From Ruminococcus sp. (lineage in GTDB: Bacteria; Bacillota; Clostridia; Oscillospirales; Ruminococcaceae), in assembly GCF_019423705.1 (NCBI RefSeq), contig NZ_JAHZAX010000003.1:62001-126000 (forward strand): a DNA stretch of 64,000 nucleotides, read 5' to 3'. The translations under genes were made by a program, and so were the position numbers. Positions within the stretch are counted from its first letter, which is position 1. Each line of letters opens with the position of its first letter. The notes under the pieces are model-generated. The model had not been told where the DNA came from, made no database searches, and worked only from the letters and a program-made list of their open reading frames with translations. Of this stretch, positions 1-8,436 are shown piece after piece.

Positions 1-695
1 TCGTCAGCTTCTTCAGCGCTTGAAAGGTCGATATCAGTTGATGCTACTGAGCTATCGCTGCCGCTTGCGCTTTTATCGAAGGTATAATCCTCGCCGAAGC
101 CGTAATCAGTTGTTGAGGCTATTTTCCAGCCGTCGGAAGTTCTGACCATATAAAACTCTGCGGTATCGCAGCTGAAGATGGCTTTATAAGGTTTTGTGCT
201 TGGTTCGTAATTATCGGAGCTGGTATAATTGCCGCTATCCATAGTGGTCAAACCGCTGGTGGAGAGATAGGTGGGGTCACCCATTGAGACGTTATAGCAG
301 ACGTTATAAGATACGGTAACGTTTGCGCCGTCTGCTCCGCTTTTGCTGATAGAGATACCCTTGATATCATACTCGGCGGAGATTATCTCGCCTTTTTCGC
401 CATGGCTATTGAAAGTCACGGCGGAATTATAGATACTAGCCTTTGTTTCGGCATACTCCGAGGGGCTTTTAGCGTCGGTAAAGTAGTTATCCAGCAGGTC
501 GCACCATTGCTTTGAGACTTTATCCTGCGAGCCGACATTTGACTGTGTCATTGCGCTGACATAGCTATCGACGGCTTTTTCGATATCGGGTTTACTTTTT
601 TTGAAGGTGGTATTATCGTACACGGTATAGCACACCACGCCTGCCGCAAGGACTGCGCCCAGCACAAGTCCACGGTTGATATTTCTGAGTTTCAC
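1..695 (-). CDS. Membrane-anchored extracellular protein, unknown function (partial)
   Basis: Not recognised. The 3' end lies outside the window; 231 codons are visible. It begins with GTG at 695, preceded by an AGGAGG ribosome site at about 702-707. The N-terminus (KLRNINRGLVLGAV, then a hydrophobic stretch to about residue 24) is a signal anchor with no clear lipobox. The rest is hydrophilic, rich in Ser, Thr, Asp and Tyr, and probably extracellular. The visible C-terminal part is a Ser/Asp linker, so another domain may follow. A TTGACT/TAAACT promoter lies upstream. Reading frame is clear; function unknown. Confidence 0.75.
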   Translation of the reverse strand, partial: MKLRNINRGLVLGAVLAAGVVCYTVYDNTTFKKSKPDIEKAVDSYVSAMTQSNVGSQDKVSKQWCDLLDNYFTDAKSPSEYAETKASIYNSAVTFNSHGEKGEIISAEYDIKGISISKSGADGANVTVSYNVCYNVSMGDPTYLSTSGLTTMDSGNYTSSDNYEPSTKPYKAIFSCDTAEFYMVRTSDGWKIASTTDYGFGEDYTFDKSASGSDSSVASTDIDLSSAEEAD

Positions 696-758
696 TTTGT
701 CTCCTCCTCTTTCTCTTGTTCTTTTTATTTGGGATAAGTGTTTCTCGTCGTGATTATT

Positions 759-787
759 AGTTTATCACAGCTTCATTATCAAGTCAA
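759..787 (-). promoter_or_regulatory. Sigma-A promoter of the gene ending at 695
   Basis: On the minus strand TTGACT (787-782), 17 bases, then TAAACT (764-759). It lies about 65 bp upstream of the GTG start at 695. Confidence 0.6.
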
Positions 788-844
788 CACAATTAAGAAT
801 TACTTAAGCTTTTCTTTCTTTTTTAATTCGCATAGGGAAAACTT

Positions 845-916
845 GAGTGAGGAATGAGGAGTGAGGAATGGTGGTATCGCCGTGGGCGATGATTTTTTTG
901 TTGCGAACTGCGTTCG
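845..916. repeat. Copy 1 of a two-copy intergenic repeat
   Basis: The segment from TTGAGTGAGGAATG through GGTATCGCCGTGGGCGATGA to TTGCGAACTGCGTTCGC matches, on the opposite strand, 28198-28255. It contains two small inverted repeats (ATCGCC/GGCGAT and GCGAAC/GTTCGC). A short duplication of GAGTGAGGAATG is seen only here. Confidence 0.6.
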
Positions 917-970
917 CTTTGACCTCTCGGTAGCTTTGAACTTTCGTTCGCTGAGATGGCTATAAAAAAG

Positions 971-1001
971 TAGGGGCGAACATAGTTCGCCCGTTTGGTT
1001 T
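971..1001. repeat. Dispersed palindromic repeat, copy A
   Basis: TAGGGGCGAACATAGTTCGC followed by CCGTTTGGTT. Arms GGGCGAAC and GTTCGCCC are complementary. On the minus strand a run of T follows the CCTAC end, so it may terminate transcription of the enzyme I gene. Confidence 0.7.
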
Positions 1002-1041
1002 TTATGTTGTTGTGTTTTTGATTATGTTTATCGCTATGCCG

Positions 1042-2715
1042 TCAATATTTCAGCGTGCGTTTCAAGTCCTCGGCGGTCTTTATTCTGTCTCTCAGGCTTA
1101 TGCTGCGGACGGCTCTTCGCAGGGGCAATATCCTTGATGGCACTACTGACAGCATATCTATATGCAGCTCTAGCAGCGTTTCCGTCATTGACAGGTCCCC
1201 TGCCATTTCGCCGCACAGCCCGACTTCTATGCCGTTGGCGTGGGCGTTATCGCAGACAAGCTTTATCATTCGCATTAGTGCGATATTATTATCCGGGCGA
1301 ATTTTATCATAGCTGCTGTTTTGCCTATCGAGGGCGAATGTGAACTGCTCGAGGTCGTTTGTGCCGATACTGAAAAAGTCCGCTTCCTTTGCAAGCAGGT
1401 CGCTGGTCATAACGGCGGAGGGGGTCTCGATCATAACGCCGACTTTGACGCTATCTGAGAAGCTTTTGCCCTCTTGTGCGAGCTGGTCTTTCAGCTTTGA
1501 TATTAGTTCTTTTGTACGGATAACTTCGTCCACATCGCAGATCATTGGCAGGATAATTGACAAGTTGCCATAGGCGGAAGCTCTCAGCAGGGCACGGAGC
1601 TGAGGGGCGAAGATATCTTCATTTTCAAGGCAATATCTTATTCCACGACAGCCCATTGAGGGGTTGCGCTCGGCGGCCAAGTCCATATAATCGGGCTTTT
1701 TATCTGCGCCGATATCGTATGTACAAATTGCAACTTCCTTGCCTTTCATCGCTTCAAGGGCGCTGCGGTATACATAGAACTGGTACTCTTCATCGGGATA
1801 ATTCGGGCGGTCAAAGCACATAAACTCGCTTCTGAAAAGGCCTATGCCGCCTGCGTCGTTATCCTGAGCTAGGGCAAGCAGCTCCTCATTGACGATGTTT
1901 GCATATATCTTTATTTCTCTGCCGTCACGGGTGATATTTTTTCTGCCACGGAGCTTTGTCAGCAGCTCTTTTTTTCTGCCCTCGGCGGCTTCTTTATGTT
2001 CCAGCATACGGAGGGTGAGCTGGTCGGGCTCGATATACAGCACGCCGCTATAACCGTCGAGGACGGCTTCTTTGCCGTTATGCTCTTCCGAAAGCTCGCC
2101 ACCAACGTTCACAAGGGCTGGGATATTCATTGTTTTGGCAAGAATTGCCGTATGAGAATTGACCGAGCCGGAGCGTGTGCAGATACCCTTGATCTTGGTC
2201 TTATCCATTAAGATAGTTTCAGATGGCATAAGGTCGCCTGTGCAGAGAATAGAGCGGTCGCTGAGGGTCGGCTCGCTGTCTGCGCAGTTTAGGATATGGC
2301 GCAGGAGGCGGTTGGAGACGTCTTTCACGTCCGCCGATCTGCCCTGCATATACTCGCTGTCTGTTTCAGAGAGCATTTCAGTGAAATTTCTTGCGGCACA
2401 GGCGACGGCATAGTCGGCGTTGAAATTATCGTCCAAGATCATTTTTCTGATGAAGCCGTCGTAGTCCTCGTCGGTTATTATCATTTGGTGGATAATGAAA
2501 ATTTGTGCGTCCTTATCGCCGATACGCAGCCGTGCTTTTTCATAGAGCGCACCAAGCTCCATAATTGCGGCGTTTTTGGCGGTGACATATTTTTTATATT
2601 CAAGCTGTGGGTCTCCGACTTTAATCTTATTTATTACGAACTCCTCACGGTGATAAAAAGTCAGTTTTCCTCTTGCGATAGCTCCGAAAATGGATTTTCC
2701 TTTTATGGCAAACAT
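1042..2715 (-). CDS. ptsI: PTS enzyme I (phosphoenolpyruvate-protein phosphotransferase), divergent
   Basis: Autophosphorylates from PEP and passes phosphate to HPr in the cytoplasm. The 557 residues carry the EI order: N-terminal HPr-binding/phosphohistidine part with NSHTAILAK (active His about 190), then the PEP-binding barrel with GIGLFRSEF, YDIGADKKPDY, NPSMGCRGIR, FFSIGTNDLEQF and the C-terminal LCGEMAGD (active Cys). Several residues differ from the common forms (GSVNSHT rather than GGxTSHT, IGADK rather than IGGDK), so it is a divergent member. No HPr or EII gene is nearby. ATG start has an AAGGGG ribosome site. A repeat-derived terminator may follow. Confidence 0.85.
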   Translation of the reverse strand: MFAIKGKSIFGAIARGKLTFYHREEFVINKIKVGDPQLEYKKYVTAKNAAIMELGALYEKARLRIGDKDAQIFIIHQMIITDEDYDGFIRKMILDDNFNADYAVACAARNFTEMLSETDSEYMQGRSADVKDVSNRLLRHILNCADSEPTLSDRSILCTGDLMPSETILMDKTKIKGICTRSGSVNSHTAILAKTMNIPALVNVGGELSEEHNGKEAVLDGYSGVLYIEPDQLTLRMLEHKEAAEGRKKELLTKLRGRKNITRDGREIKIYANIVNEELLALAQDNDAGGIGLFRSEFMCFDRPNYPDEEYQFYVYRSALEAMKGKEVAICTYDIGADKKPDYMDLAAERNPSMGCRGIRYCLENEDIFAPQLRALLRASAYGNLSIILPMICDVDEVIRTKELISKLKDQLAQEGKSFSDSVKVGVMIETPSAVMTSDLLAKEADFFSIGTNDLEQFTFALDRQNSSYDKIRPDNNIALMRMIKLVCDNAHANGIEVGLCGEMAGDLSMTETLLELHIDMLSVVPSRILPLRRAVRSISLRDRIKTAEDLKRTLKY

Positions 2716-2944
2716 AAGCTCACCCCTTTTGCTCTATGCCTTTGCGGCGTTTATCTTTTTATTTTAAGTATTAAGTACCAAAAATGCGATACTTTCTCAC
2801 AATAATTATATCACTATTTTCTGTTTATTAAAAGCAAATCGCATTTCTGTTTACACTATATTCACAATATTCGTGATTTTATCAAAGGCAGAGGTGCAAA
2901 TTTAGGCTGTTTGCACAGTTCTGAGCGGCGGGCGATAGTGTGAC

Positions 2945-2970
2945 ATAGTACAGCCTGTTTTTGGCATAAG
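2945..2970 (+). promoter_or_regulatory. Possible sporulation-type promoter of sigK
   Basis: ATA at 2945-2947, 17 bases, then CATAAG at 2965-2970. This partly resembles SigE promoters (ATA, 16-18 bases, CATACANT). No good sigma-A promoter is seen before the gene. Weak match, offered as inference. Confidence 0.3.
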
Positions 2971-3008
2971 TATAAATATATGATAATACAACAACGGGAG
3001 GGACGACT

Positions 3009-3713
3009 ATGTTCACGGCGATAGCAAGTTTGACAAACTTATTTGAATTTCTCAGCGGCAACTTTTTATTTTTTGCGCTGCATTTTGACAACAAGAGCGT
3101 ATTCCCGAAGCCCTTATCCGCCAAGGAGGAGCGAGCCTGTTTTGAGGCAATGGCGGCGGGTGACAAGGCGGCAAAGGATAAGCTCATCGAGCACAATTTG
3201 CGGCTTGTGGCGCACATCATAAAGAAATACTACTCCGCCGCCAGCGATCAGGAGGACCTTATTTCTATTGGCACTATCGGGCTCATCAAGGCGGTATCGA
3301 CATTCGATCACAAGAAGGGGTGCAGGTTTGCGACTTATGGGAGCAGGTGCGTGGAGAACGAGATTCTTATGCACTTTCGCTCGCAGAAAAAGTCTGCCAA
3401 CGATATACACTTTGACGAACCTGTTGACGCCGACAAGGACGGCAACCAGCTTTGCCTTATCGACATAATCGCTGACGACGTCAATGTTGCGGACAGGATA
3501 GAGCTTGTTATGCGCTCGGAACAGCTTTACAAATTCATCGGGCAGGTGCTTGACGAACGTGAACGGCAGATAATCACCCTGCGGTATGGGCTTCACGGCG
3601 GCGCTCCCCTGCCCCAGCGTGAGGTGGCGAAAATGCTGGGCATTTCACGCTCCTATGTTTCCCGTATCGAAAAAAAGGCGCTGGAGCTGCTCCGTAAAAG
3701 CTTCAATGAATAG
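3009..3713 (+). CDS. sigK: RNA polymerase sporulation sigma factor SigK
   Basis: Late mother-cell sigma factor. The 234-residue product is uninterrupted, with no skin-like element. About 30 N-terminal residues are hydrophobic, as in the membrane-associated pro-sequence that SpoIVFB removes. Then region 2 (RLVAHIIKKYY, DLISIGTIGLIKAVSTFD, RFATYGSRCVENEILM, all very close to SigK), a linker (VDADKDGNQLCLIDII) and region 4 (ERERQIITLRYGL, LPQREVAKMLGISRSYVSRI). GGGAGG sits 8 bp before the ATG. The closely related SigE is the main alternative, but the N-terminal FTAIASLTNLFEFLSGN and region 2 favour SigK. A terminator shared with the convergent kinase gene follows. Confidence 0.88.
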   Translation: MFTAIASLTNLFEFLSGNFLFFALHFDNKSVFPKPLSAKEERACFEAMAAGDKAAKDKLIEHNLRLVAHIIKKYYSAASDQEDLISIGTIGLIKAVSTFDHKKGCRFATYGSRCVENEILMHFRSQKKSANDIHFDEPVDADKDGNQLCLIDIIADDVNVADRIELVMRSEQLYKFIGQVLDERERQIITLRYGLHGGAPLPQREVAKMLGISRSYVSRIEKKALELLRKSFNE

Positions 3714-3737
3714 CGAAAATAGTGCGCAAAAACAGCA

Positions 3738-3770
3738 AACCAACGGGCGACCACAGGTCGCCCCTACATA
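3738..3770. repeat. Dispersed palindromic repeat, copy B
   Basis: Inverted orientation relative to copy A: AACCAACGGGCGACCACAGG then TCGCCCCTACATA. Lies 25 bp after the sigK stop. Confidence 0.7.
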
Positions 3771-3813
3771 CAATTGGCGTCCTCGACGTCCCTCTTATTT
3801 TTTCCAACAAACT

Positions 3814-3848
3814 AAAAGCAGCTTCGTAAAAACAAAGCTGCTTTTAAA
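3814..3848. terminator. Bidirectional terminator between sigK and the histidine kinase gene
   Basis: Arms AAAAGCAGCTT (3814-3824) and AAGCTGCTTTT (3835-3845), flanked by A and T runs on both sides, between two convergent genes. Confidence 0.75.
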
Positions 3849-3860
3849 TTTGTATTATAT

Positions 3861-5210
3861 TTACATCATATCTTCGATAAGGTACGGCAGGCATATTTTA
3901 AAGCTCACGCCGCCACGCTTGACATCGTTATCAACCGATATAGTGCCCTCGGAAAGTTCGAGGATACGCTTTACAAGAGCTAGGCCAAGTCCGTTGCCCT
4001 CTGTGGCACGGGAGCGGTCGCCCTGATAGAATTTGTCGAATATCTTGTTTTTTATCTCGGGGGAGATCGACGGACCATTGTCCCATATCTCGGCGGAAAT
4101 GTTCTTTTCGTCACGGAAAAGCTTCACGCTTATCCTGCCGCCCTCTGGGGTGAACTTTATGGCGTTGTTTATGATGTTCTGCCATATCTGACCCATAAGC
4201 TCCTCGTTACCGACGTACATTATATCCTCAAGGTCGATATCGAGGTCGATGTTCTTTTTCGACCACTCGGGCTCCAGCACAAGCAAAATTTTTCTTATCT
4301 GCTCGTCAAGCGAGAACCTCGTTTTTCTGCCGACAGTCTTTTGATTTTCAAGCTTTGTCAGCCGCAGAATATTTGAGGAAAGCTTTGAGAGCCGTGAAGT
4401 CTCGTCGATTATGACTTGGGTGTATTCCGCACGCTCCTGCTCGGTTATGGTATCGGACTGCAAAAGCTTTGCAAAGCCTTGTATAGAAGCCAGCGGCGTT
4501 TTGAACTCGTGGGAAACGTTGGAGATAAAGTCTCCCCTCAAAGTCTCCGTGCCTGCAAGCTCCTCCGCCATTTTGTTGAAGTTTCTCGCAAGGTTGGCAT
4601 ACTCGGGGTCGGAGGGTTCTCTTACCCGCACGCTGAAATTGCCCTTTGCGATCTCGCCTGCGGCGTCGCTAATATTTCGGATAGGCTGGATAATGCTGCG
4701 GCTGGTTATTGCCGTGATTATCGTACCGATTATGATACACACGATGAACGCAACGATTATTACAAGGTTTACCACCCAATAAATGCTATCGCTGGAAAAG
4801 CTGTCTATCACGACGTATTTGTCATAGACCTGTGAGATTATGGTAGCGTTCGGCACGATGCCCTGAGAGGTGACGTAATAGCCCTTGTGCACAACCTCGC
4901 CCAAATGTTGGTGGACGAAAGGGTCGTCCTTGGTCACAACGCTTAGGCTGTATGCGGAATTGTTTATGACGGAGACTATCTCGTCCACGGTCATATCCCC
5001 ACGCTCTTCAAGCTGATCCATCGACATTGAAAGCTCCACAAGCTGCCGCTCGGCGTTGCTTGTCATAATCGGGCTGCAAACCATTGCCAGCACGGAGATA
5101 GATATTGACGCCGACACCAGCATAACGAAAAAGAACATCAAGGTCAGCTTGAATTGCAGGCTGGTCTTTGCCTTTTTCTTACTGTTTCGTTTAACAGAGC
5201 CTTTTCTCAT
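3861..5210 (-). CDS. Membrane sensor histidine kinase (OmpR-system partner)
   Basis: Membrane sensor kinase of 449 residues. Order: cytoplasmic basic N-terminus, TM1 (about 20-45), extracytoplasmic sensor of about 95 residues, TM2 (about 143-168), HAMP (to about 220), HisKA with FISNVSHEFKTPLASIQGF (phospho-His about 235), then HATPase with N box WQNIINNAIKFTPEGG, G1 WDNGPSISPEI, F box IFDKFYQGD and G2 GNGLGLALVKRI. All catalytic motifs are intact. Its ATG overlaps the stop of the upstream response regulator by four bases (ATGA), so the two are translationally coupled. The signal is not readable from sequence. Confidence 0.92.
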   Translation of the reverse strand: MRKGSVKRNSKKKAKTSLQFKLTLMFFFVMLVSASISISVLAMVCSPIMTSNAERQLVELSMSMDQLEERGDMTVDEIVSVINNSAYSLSVVTKDDPFVHQHLGEVVHKGYYVTSQGIVPNATIISQVYDKYVVIDSFSSDSIYWVVNLVIIVAFIVCIIIGTIITAITSRSIIQPIRNISDAAGEIAKGNFSVRVREPSDPEYANLARNFNKMAEELAGTETLRGDFISNVSHEFKTPLASIQGFAKLLQSDTITEQERAEYTQVIIDETSRLSKLSSNILRLTKLENQKTVGRKTRFSLDEQIRKILLVLEPEWSKKNIDLDIDLEDIMYVGNEELMGQIWQNIINNAIKFTPEGGRISVKLFRDEKNISAEIWDNGPSISPEIKNKIFDKFYQGDRSRATEGNGLGLALVKRILELSEGTISVDNDVKRGGVSFKICLPYLIEDMM

Positions 5211-5884
5211 TGCTTTTTCACCGCTTTATAGCCAAGGCCACGGACAGTCACGATATCGAAATCGGAACAGCTGCCGTAACGCTCTCTAAGCCTTTTGACG
5301 TGAACATCGACTGTACGCTCGTCAACGTCCTTATCCATTCCCCACAACTCGTCAAGAAGCTGGCGGCGTGTGAATATTTTGTCGGGATAGCTAAGAAGCT
5401 TGAAAAGCAGCTTGAACTCCATTTGCGGGATAGTTTCCGCCGCTCCGCCGTCAACAGAAACGCTCATAGCGTCGTAATTAAGCACGCAATTGCCCACGGT
5501 CAGCGAATGTTCTGACGCCATTTTTGAACGCCTTAAAAGCGCACCAACACGCAGTATCATTTCGTTTATGTCGATAGGCTTGACCATATAATCGTCCGTG
5601 CCTGCCGAAAAGCCCACCTGCTTGTCCTCAAAAGTCTCCTTGGCGGTGACCATAAGTATAGGCAGGTTGAAATCAGCCTTTCTGAGCTGTCTTGTGAGCT
5701 CATAGCCGTCCATATTCGGCATCATTATATCCGAGATTATAAGGTCGATATTCGTTTTTTCAAGCATATCCAAAGCCTCAAGGCCGTCGCTGGCAACGAA
5801 TGGCACATAGCCGTGCTGCTTCAATGCGGCGGACATAAGCCTTCTCAAGCTTGCGTCGTCTTCTACCACAAGTATCTGAAACAT
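5207..5884 (-). CDS. OmpR/PhoB-family response regulator
   Basis: N-terminal receiver (FQILVVEDD, phospho-acceptor in LIISDIMMPNMDG, Lys in LMVTAKE) and C-terminal winged helix (RRQLLDELWG, DERTVDVHVKRLRERYG, TVRGLGYK). The start chosen is ATG at 5884 (MFQILVVEDD), 10 bases after GGGAG; in-frame ATGs at 5890 and 5893 are also possible but crowd the ribosome site. Its stop overlaps the kinase start, so this is the kinase's cognate partner. Target genes are unknown. Confidence 0.92.
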   Translation of the reverse strand: MFQILVVEDDASLRRLMSAALKQHGYVPFVASDGLEALDMLEKTNIDLIISDIMMPNMDGYELTRQLRKADFNLPILMVTAKETFEDKQVGFSAGTDDYMVKPIDINEMILRVGALLRRSKMASEHSLTVGNCVLNYDAMSVSVDGGAAETIPQMEFKLLFKLLSYPDKIFTRRQLLDELWGMDKDVDERTVDVHVKRLRERYGSCSDFDIVTVRGLGYKAVKKQ

Positions 5885-6077
5885 TGTCATCATTCTCCCT
5901 GTTTCCAAATCTGTAATACCCCAATGGGGACATTATAACAGAAAATTGTGAACTTGTAATTAACATTTTTATTTTTGAAAAAAGTGCCCAAAATCGGCCG
6001 AAAATTCACATTCGGTTCACACAGGGCTGGTATTATATAAGTACAGTAAAGATAACACCGACAGAAAACAAAGAAAA

Positions 6078-6191
6078 CTTTGGTGGTTGGTAAAACTTAA
6101 AGTCAGGTTTTGATCATTCTTTCCCTCTGCGATTCCCCAAGTCGCTCTCAAAATGAGTTTCCTCGTCTTTAGGTTTTACCAAATACCAAAG
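6078..6191 (+). ncRNA. Candidate structured RNA: 25-bp stem enclosing two inner stems
   Basis: Arms 6078-6102 and 6167-6191 pair over 25 positions: 22 Watson-Crick, two G-U and one mismatch. Inside, TTTTGA (6108-6113) pairs with TCAAAA (6148-6153), and GCGATT (6129-6134) with AAGTCGC-derived bases 6140-6145 around a CCCCA loop. The G-U pairs are only possible in RNA copied from the + strand (the other strand would have A-C mismatches). No protein start or U-tract was found for it. Family not recognised. Confidence 0.45.
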
Positions 6192-6292
6192 AATCCCTTT
6201 CATAATTCTATAAAAATTAATGCTCATTTCAGCCGATGGAAGTGGGTATTAATTTTTTTATGCCTAAAAATACAAACTATCAAAAAAGCCGC

Positions 6293-6326
6293 AAACCAAC
6301 GGGCGACCACAGGTCGCCCATACATA
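6293..6326. repeat. Dispersed palindromic repeat, copy C
   Basis: AAACCAACGGGCGACCACAG then GTCGCCCATACATA; nearly identical to copy B, about 2.5 kb away. Confidence 0.7.
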
Positions 6327-6388
6327 CAAACAGCGTATTTAAACGCATATGTAAAAATTTGTACCTTTTGCCGCCGAATATTCTATAC

Positions 6389-6425
6389 AAAAAATCCGCA
6401 GAGCGTTTATTATCTCCCTGCGGAT
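6389..6425 (-). terminator. Terminator of the DivIVA-like gene
   Basis: Minus strand: ATCCGCAG, loop, CTGCGGAT, then six T. It lies 36 bp after the stop of the gene at 6461-6724. Confidence 0.75.
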
Positions 6426-6460
6426 ATCTTTATACTATTTTAATATTTAATATGCGCCGA

Positions 6461-6724
6461 TTACTGGAGCTTTTCTCTCAGCTCAGCCGCTTTATTTATC
6501 AGCGCACAAATATAATTGTCAACATCGGGCTTTGAAAAACCGCCGATCGCCGAACCCTTGAGCTTGCGCTTCTCTGTCAGCGCAGGGATAACAAAATCCT
6601 CACCCTTGCTTTTCTGCTCCACCGCAGATTCCAGCATATATATCTCGCTGGTGATATTGTCGATATACTTCAGCGTGTCCAGCTTATCATATCCGCCGAA
6701 CAGACAAGTTTTCAAATGATCCAT
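6461..6724 (-). CDS. Small protein with two DivIVA-like motifs, unknown function
   Basis: 87 residues from the ATG at 6724 (MDHLKTCLFGGYDK), preceded by GGGGAAGAG; an upstream ATG at 6769 would add a Cys-rich stretch without a better ribosome site. Two segments resemble the start of DivIVA/GpsB domains: GGYDKLDTLKYIDNI near residue 10 and GGFSKPDVDNYICAL near residue 62. The middle (MLESAVEQKSKGEDF) may be helical. No signal peptide or membrane segment. A dedicated terminator follows. I infer a cell-division or polarity-type coiled-coil protein only from these motifs. Confidence 0.6.
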   Translation of the reverse strand: MDHLKTCLFGGYDKLDTLKYIDNITSEIYMLESAVEQKSKGEDFVIPALTEKRKLKGSAIGGFSKPDVDNYICALINKAAELREKLQ

Positions 6725-6931
6725 TTCTCTTCCCCACGAACAAAGGCAACACATAAACTTCCCCGGCATTGCCCACCTGCCGAAATATTATCAAAGCCCA
6801 TAATCTTTATTTGTTTTAATTATATCACATTAATTTAGCTTTGTCAATAGGTTTGAAAATAATTGTTCACAAAAACGCAATTTTATATACCGGCGTTCAT
6901 TGGAAGATGTCAGAAACGGCGCAATTGGGGT

Positions 6932-6967
6932 AAAAAGCGAGCGGAACACTTTGTTTGCGCTCCGCTC
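6932..6967 (-). terminator. Terminator of the NlpC/P60 gene
   Basis: Minus strand: GAGCGGA, 15-base loop, TCCGCTC, GC, then five T; 25 bp past the stop. Confidence 0.7.
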
Positions 6968-6991
6968 AGAATTGTGAATTTGGTGTTTATT

Positions 6992-8383
6992 TTATATCAG
7001 TCTCTTAATAATAGTTATATTATTATAGCGTGCGAAGTATTCCACATTTGATATGACTATGCCCGTTGCGGAATTCTGTGCGTGTACCATTTTGCCGTCG
7101 CCTATGTATATCGCAACGTGGTAGATACTTGAAATAGTCGAGCCGCCAAAGAAGATCACGTCACCCTTTTTCATATTGTTATAGGAAACTGTGGTGCCGT
7201 AATTTGCCTGCGAAGCTGCATAGTGTGGCAGATTTATGCCCACCCTTGCGAAGGAAAGCATAACAAGTCCCGAACAATCGGTGGCACCGAAGCTTGAACC
7301 GCCCCAAATATACGCACCGCCCACCATACTTTTCGCATAGGACACGACTGTGTCGATCTTTGAGCTGCTTGAATCATCAGGGACAGGCTGAGGTGCAGCA
7401 GTGGTCGTAGTGGCCTTTTTGGTAGTCTCGGGCGCTTGTGTCGTCGTCTCGGGAGACTGTGTTGTCTGTTGAGTTTCGGCTGTGGTCTGCTTTGTGGTGT
7501 CGGCAGACTTCTTTGTGGTCGTGGTCTTGCCCGTCTCGCCGCTCTTCTTGGTCGTGGTGGTCGTCTTAGGCTTTGCAGTAGTTGTGGTCGTGGTAGTCGC
7601 CGCCTTTGAGGACACCTCGTTATACTTGTCGGCAACCTGCTGCGACTGTGCCTGCAAGCTGTCCTTATCGCTCTTTATCTTTGCGATAGCGTCGCCCGAC
7701 TCCTGCTCCATTTTCAGCAGTTCCTCCTGCTCCTTGGCAAGTTCTTTTTGCTGATCGGCGTATTCTTTGGTCTTATCCTTGAGCTTTGCAAGCTCGTCCT
7801 CAAGCTGTTTTTTCGTGGCTTCAAGGCGCTTATACTGCGCAAGCAGGCGCTCAAGCTCGTCATTATCGTGCTCAGCCACCCTTGTCACAAGCTCGACCCT
7901 CATCAAAACGTCATAGAAATCCGCCGCATTTATAAGCACATTTGTATAAGAATTTGCGCCGCCTGCGACGTACATCGCTCTGATACGCTCGAGGAAATCG
8001 TCCTTATTCTTCTGAATTTCCTGCTCCTGCAATTCAAGATCGTGGCTTGTCTCAAGCTGTTTGCCGTCAAGCTCTGCCATTTCATCCTCAAGCTCGGCGG
8101 AATATTTCTCCACATTCTTGATCTTCTTTTGCAGAGACTCGTACTTTTTCTTGATAGCCTCAAGGTTGTCCTGCTCGTCCGCAAGCTTTTTGTCAGCGTC
8201 GGCGATCTGCTTGTCAAGATCTTCCTGCTGCTTTTTCAGATCAGCAAGCTGGCTGCTGTAATTTTCATTATCGGCAGAGGCAAACTTTGTCTGCGCACCG
8301 TCCGCAAAGCCGAACACGGAAAACGTGATCGTCAGCGCAAGGCAGCCTGCGATAAATCTTTTAAGTCCGTATATTTTTTTCAT
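6992..8383 (-). CDS. Secreted coiled-coil NlpC/P60 peptidoglycan endopeptidase (PcsB/CwlO-like)
   Basis: 463 residues. A signal peptide (GLKRFIAGCLALTITFSVFG) is followed by a long coiled coil (about 35-245), a Thr/Lys/Ala linker of about 90 residues with runs of Thr, and a C-terminal NlpC/P60 domain: GAYIWGGSSFGATDCSGLVM (catalytic Cys), YHVAIYIGDGKMVHAQNS (catalytic His). Family members cut D-Glu to diamino-acid bonds in stem peptides, often at the septum under FtsEX control; ftsEX is not seen here. ATG has GGAGA seven bases upstream. Own promoter at 8528-8556, with a leader of about 140 nt that contains a palindromic repeat. Confidence 0.9.
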   Translation of the reverse strand: MKKIYGLKRFIAGCLALTITFSVFGFADGAQTKFASADNENYSSQLADLKKQQEDLDKQIADADKKLADEQDNLEAIKKKYESLQKKIKNVEKYSAELEDEMAELDGKQLETSHDLELQEQEIQKNKDDFLERIRAMYVAGGANSYTNVLINAADFYDVLMRVELVTRVAEHDNDELERLLAQYKRLEATKKQLEDELAKLKDKTKEYADQQKELAKEQEELLKMEQESGDAIAKIKSDKDSLQAQSQQVADKYNEVSSKAATTTTTTTAKPKTTTTTKKSGETGKTTTTKKSADTTKQTTAETQQTTQSPETTTQAPETTKKATTTTAAPQPVPDDSSSSKIDTVVSYAKSMVGGAYIWGGSSFGATDCSGLVMLSFARVGINLPHYAASQANYGTTVSYNNMKKGDVIFFGGSTISSIYHVAIYIGDGKMVHAQNSATGIVISNVEYFARYNNITIIKRLI

Positions 8384-8436
8384 ATCAAATCTCCAAAATT
8401 ACCCGTTTTGTCTGTCATAAAACAAAAGCAAAGCTG

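Noticed and set aside
6078..6191. 6S RNA
   Set aside because: The rod is about 114 nt and lacks the 6S central bubble and length; left as an unassigned structured RNA.
6153..6535. Two overlapping + strand frames around 6153-6535
   Set aside because: They cross the long hairpin, a dispersed repeat and the terminator of the opposite gene; no coding features.
7380..7620. Tandem repeat or CRISPR-like array in the Thr-rich stretch
   Set aside because: The ACC/GTC-rich repeats are codons of the Thr linker in the NlpC/P60 protein, with no spacer pattern.
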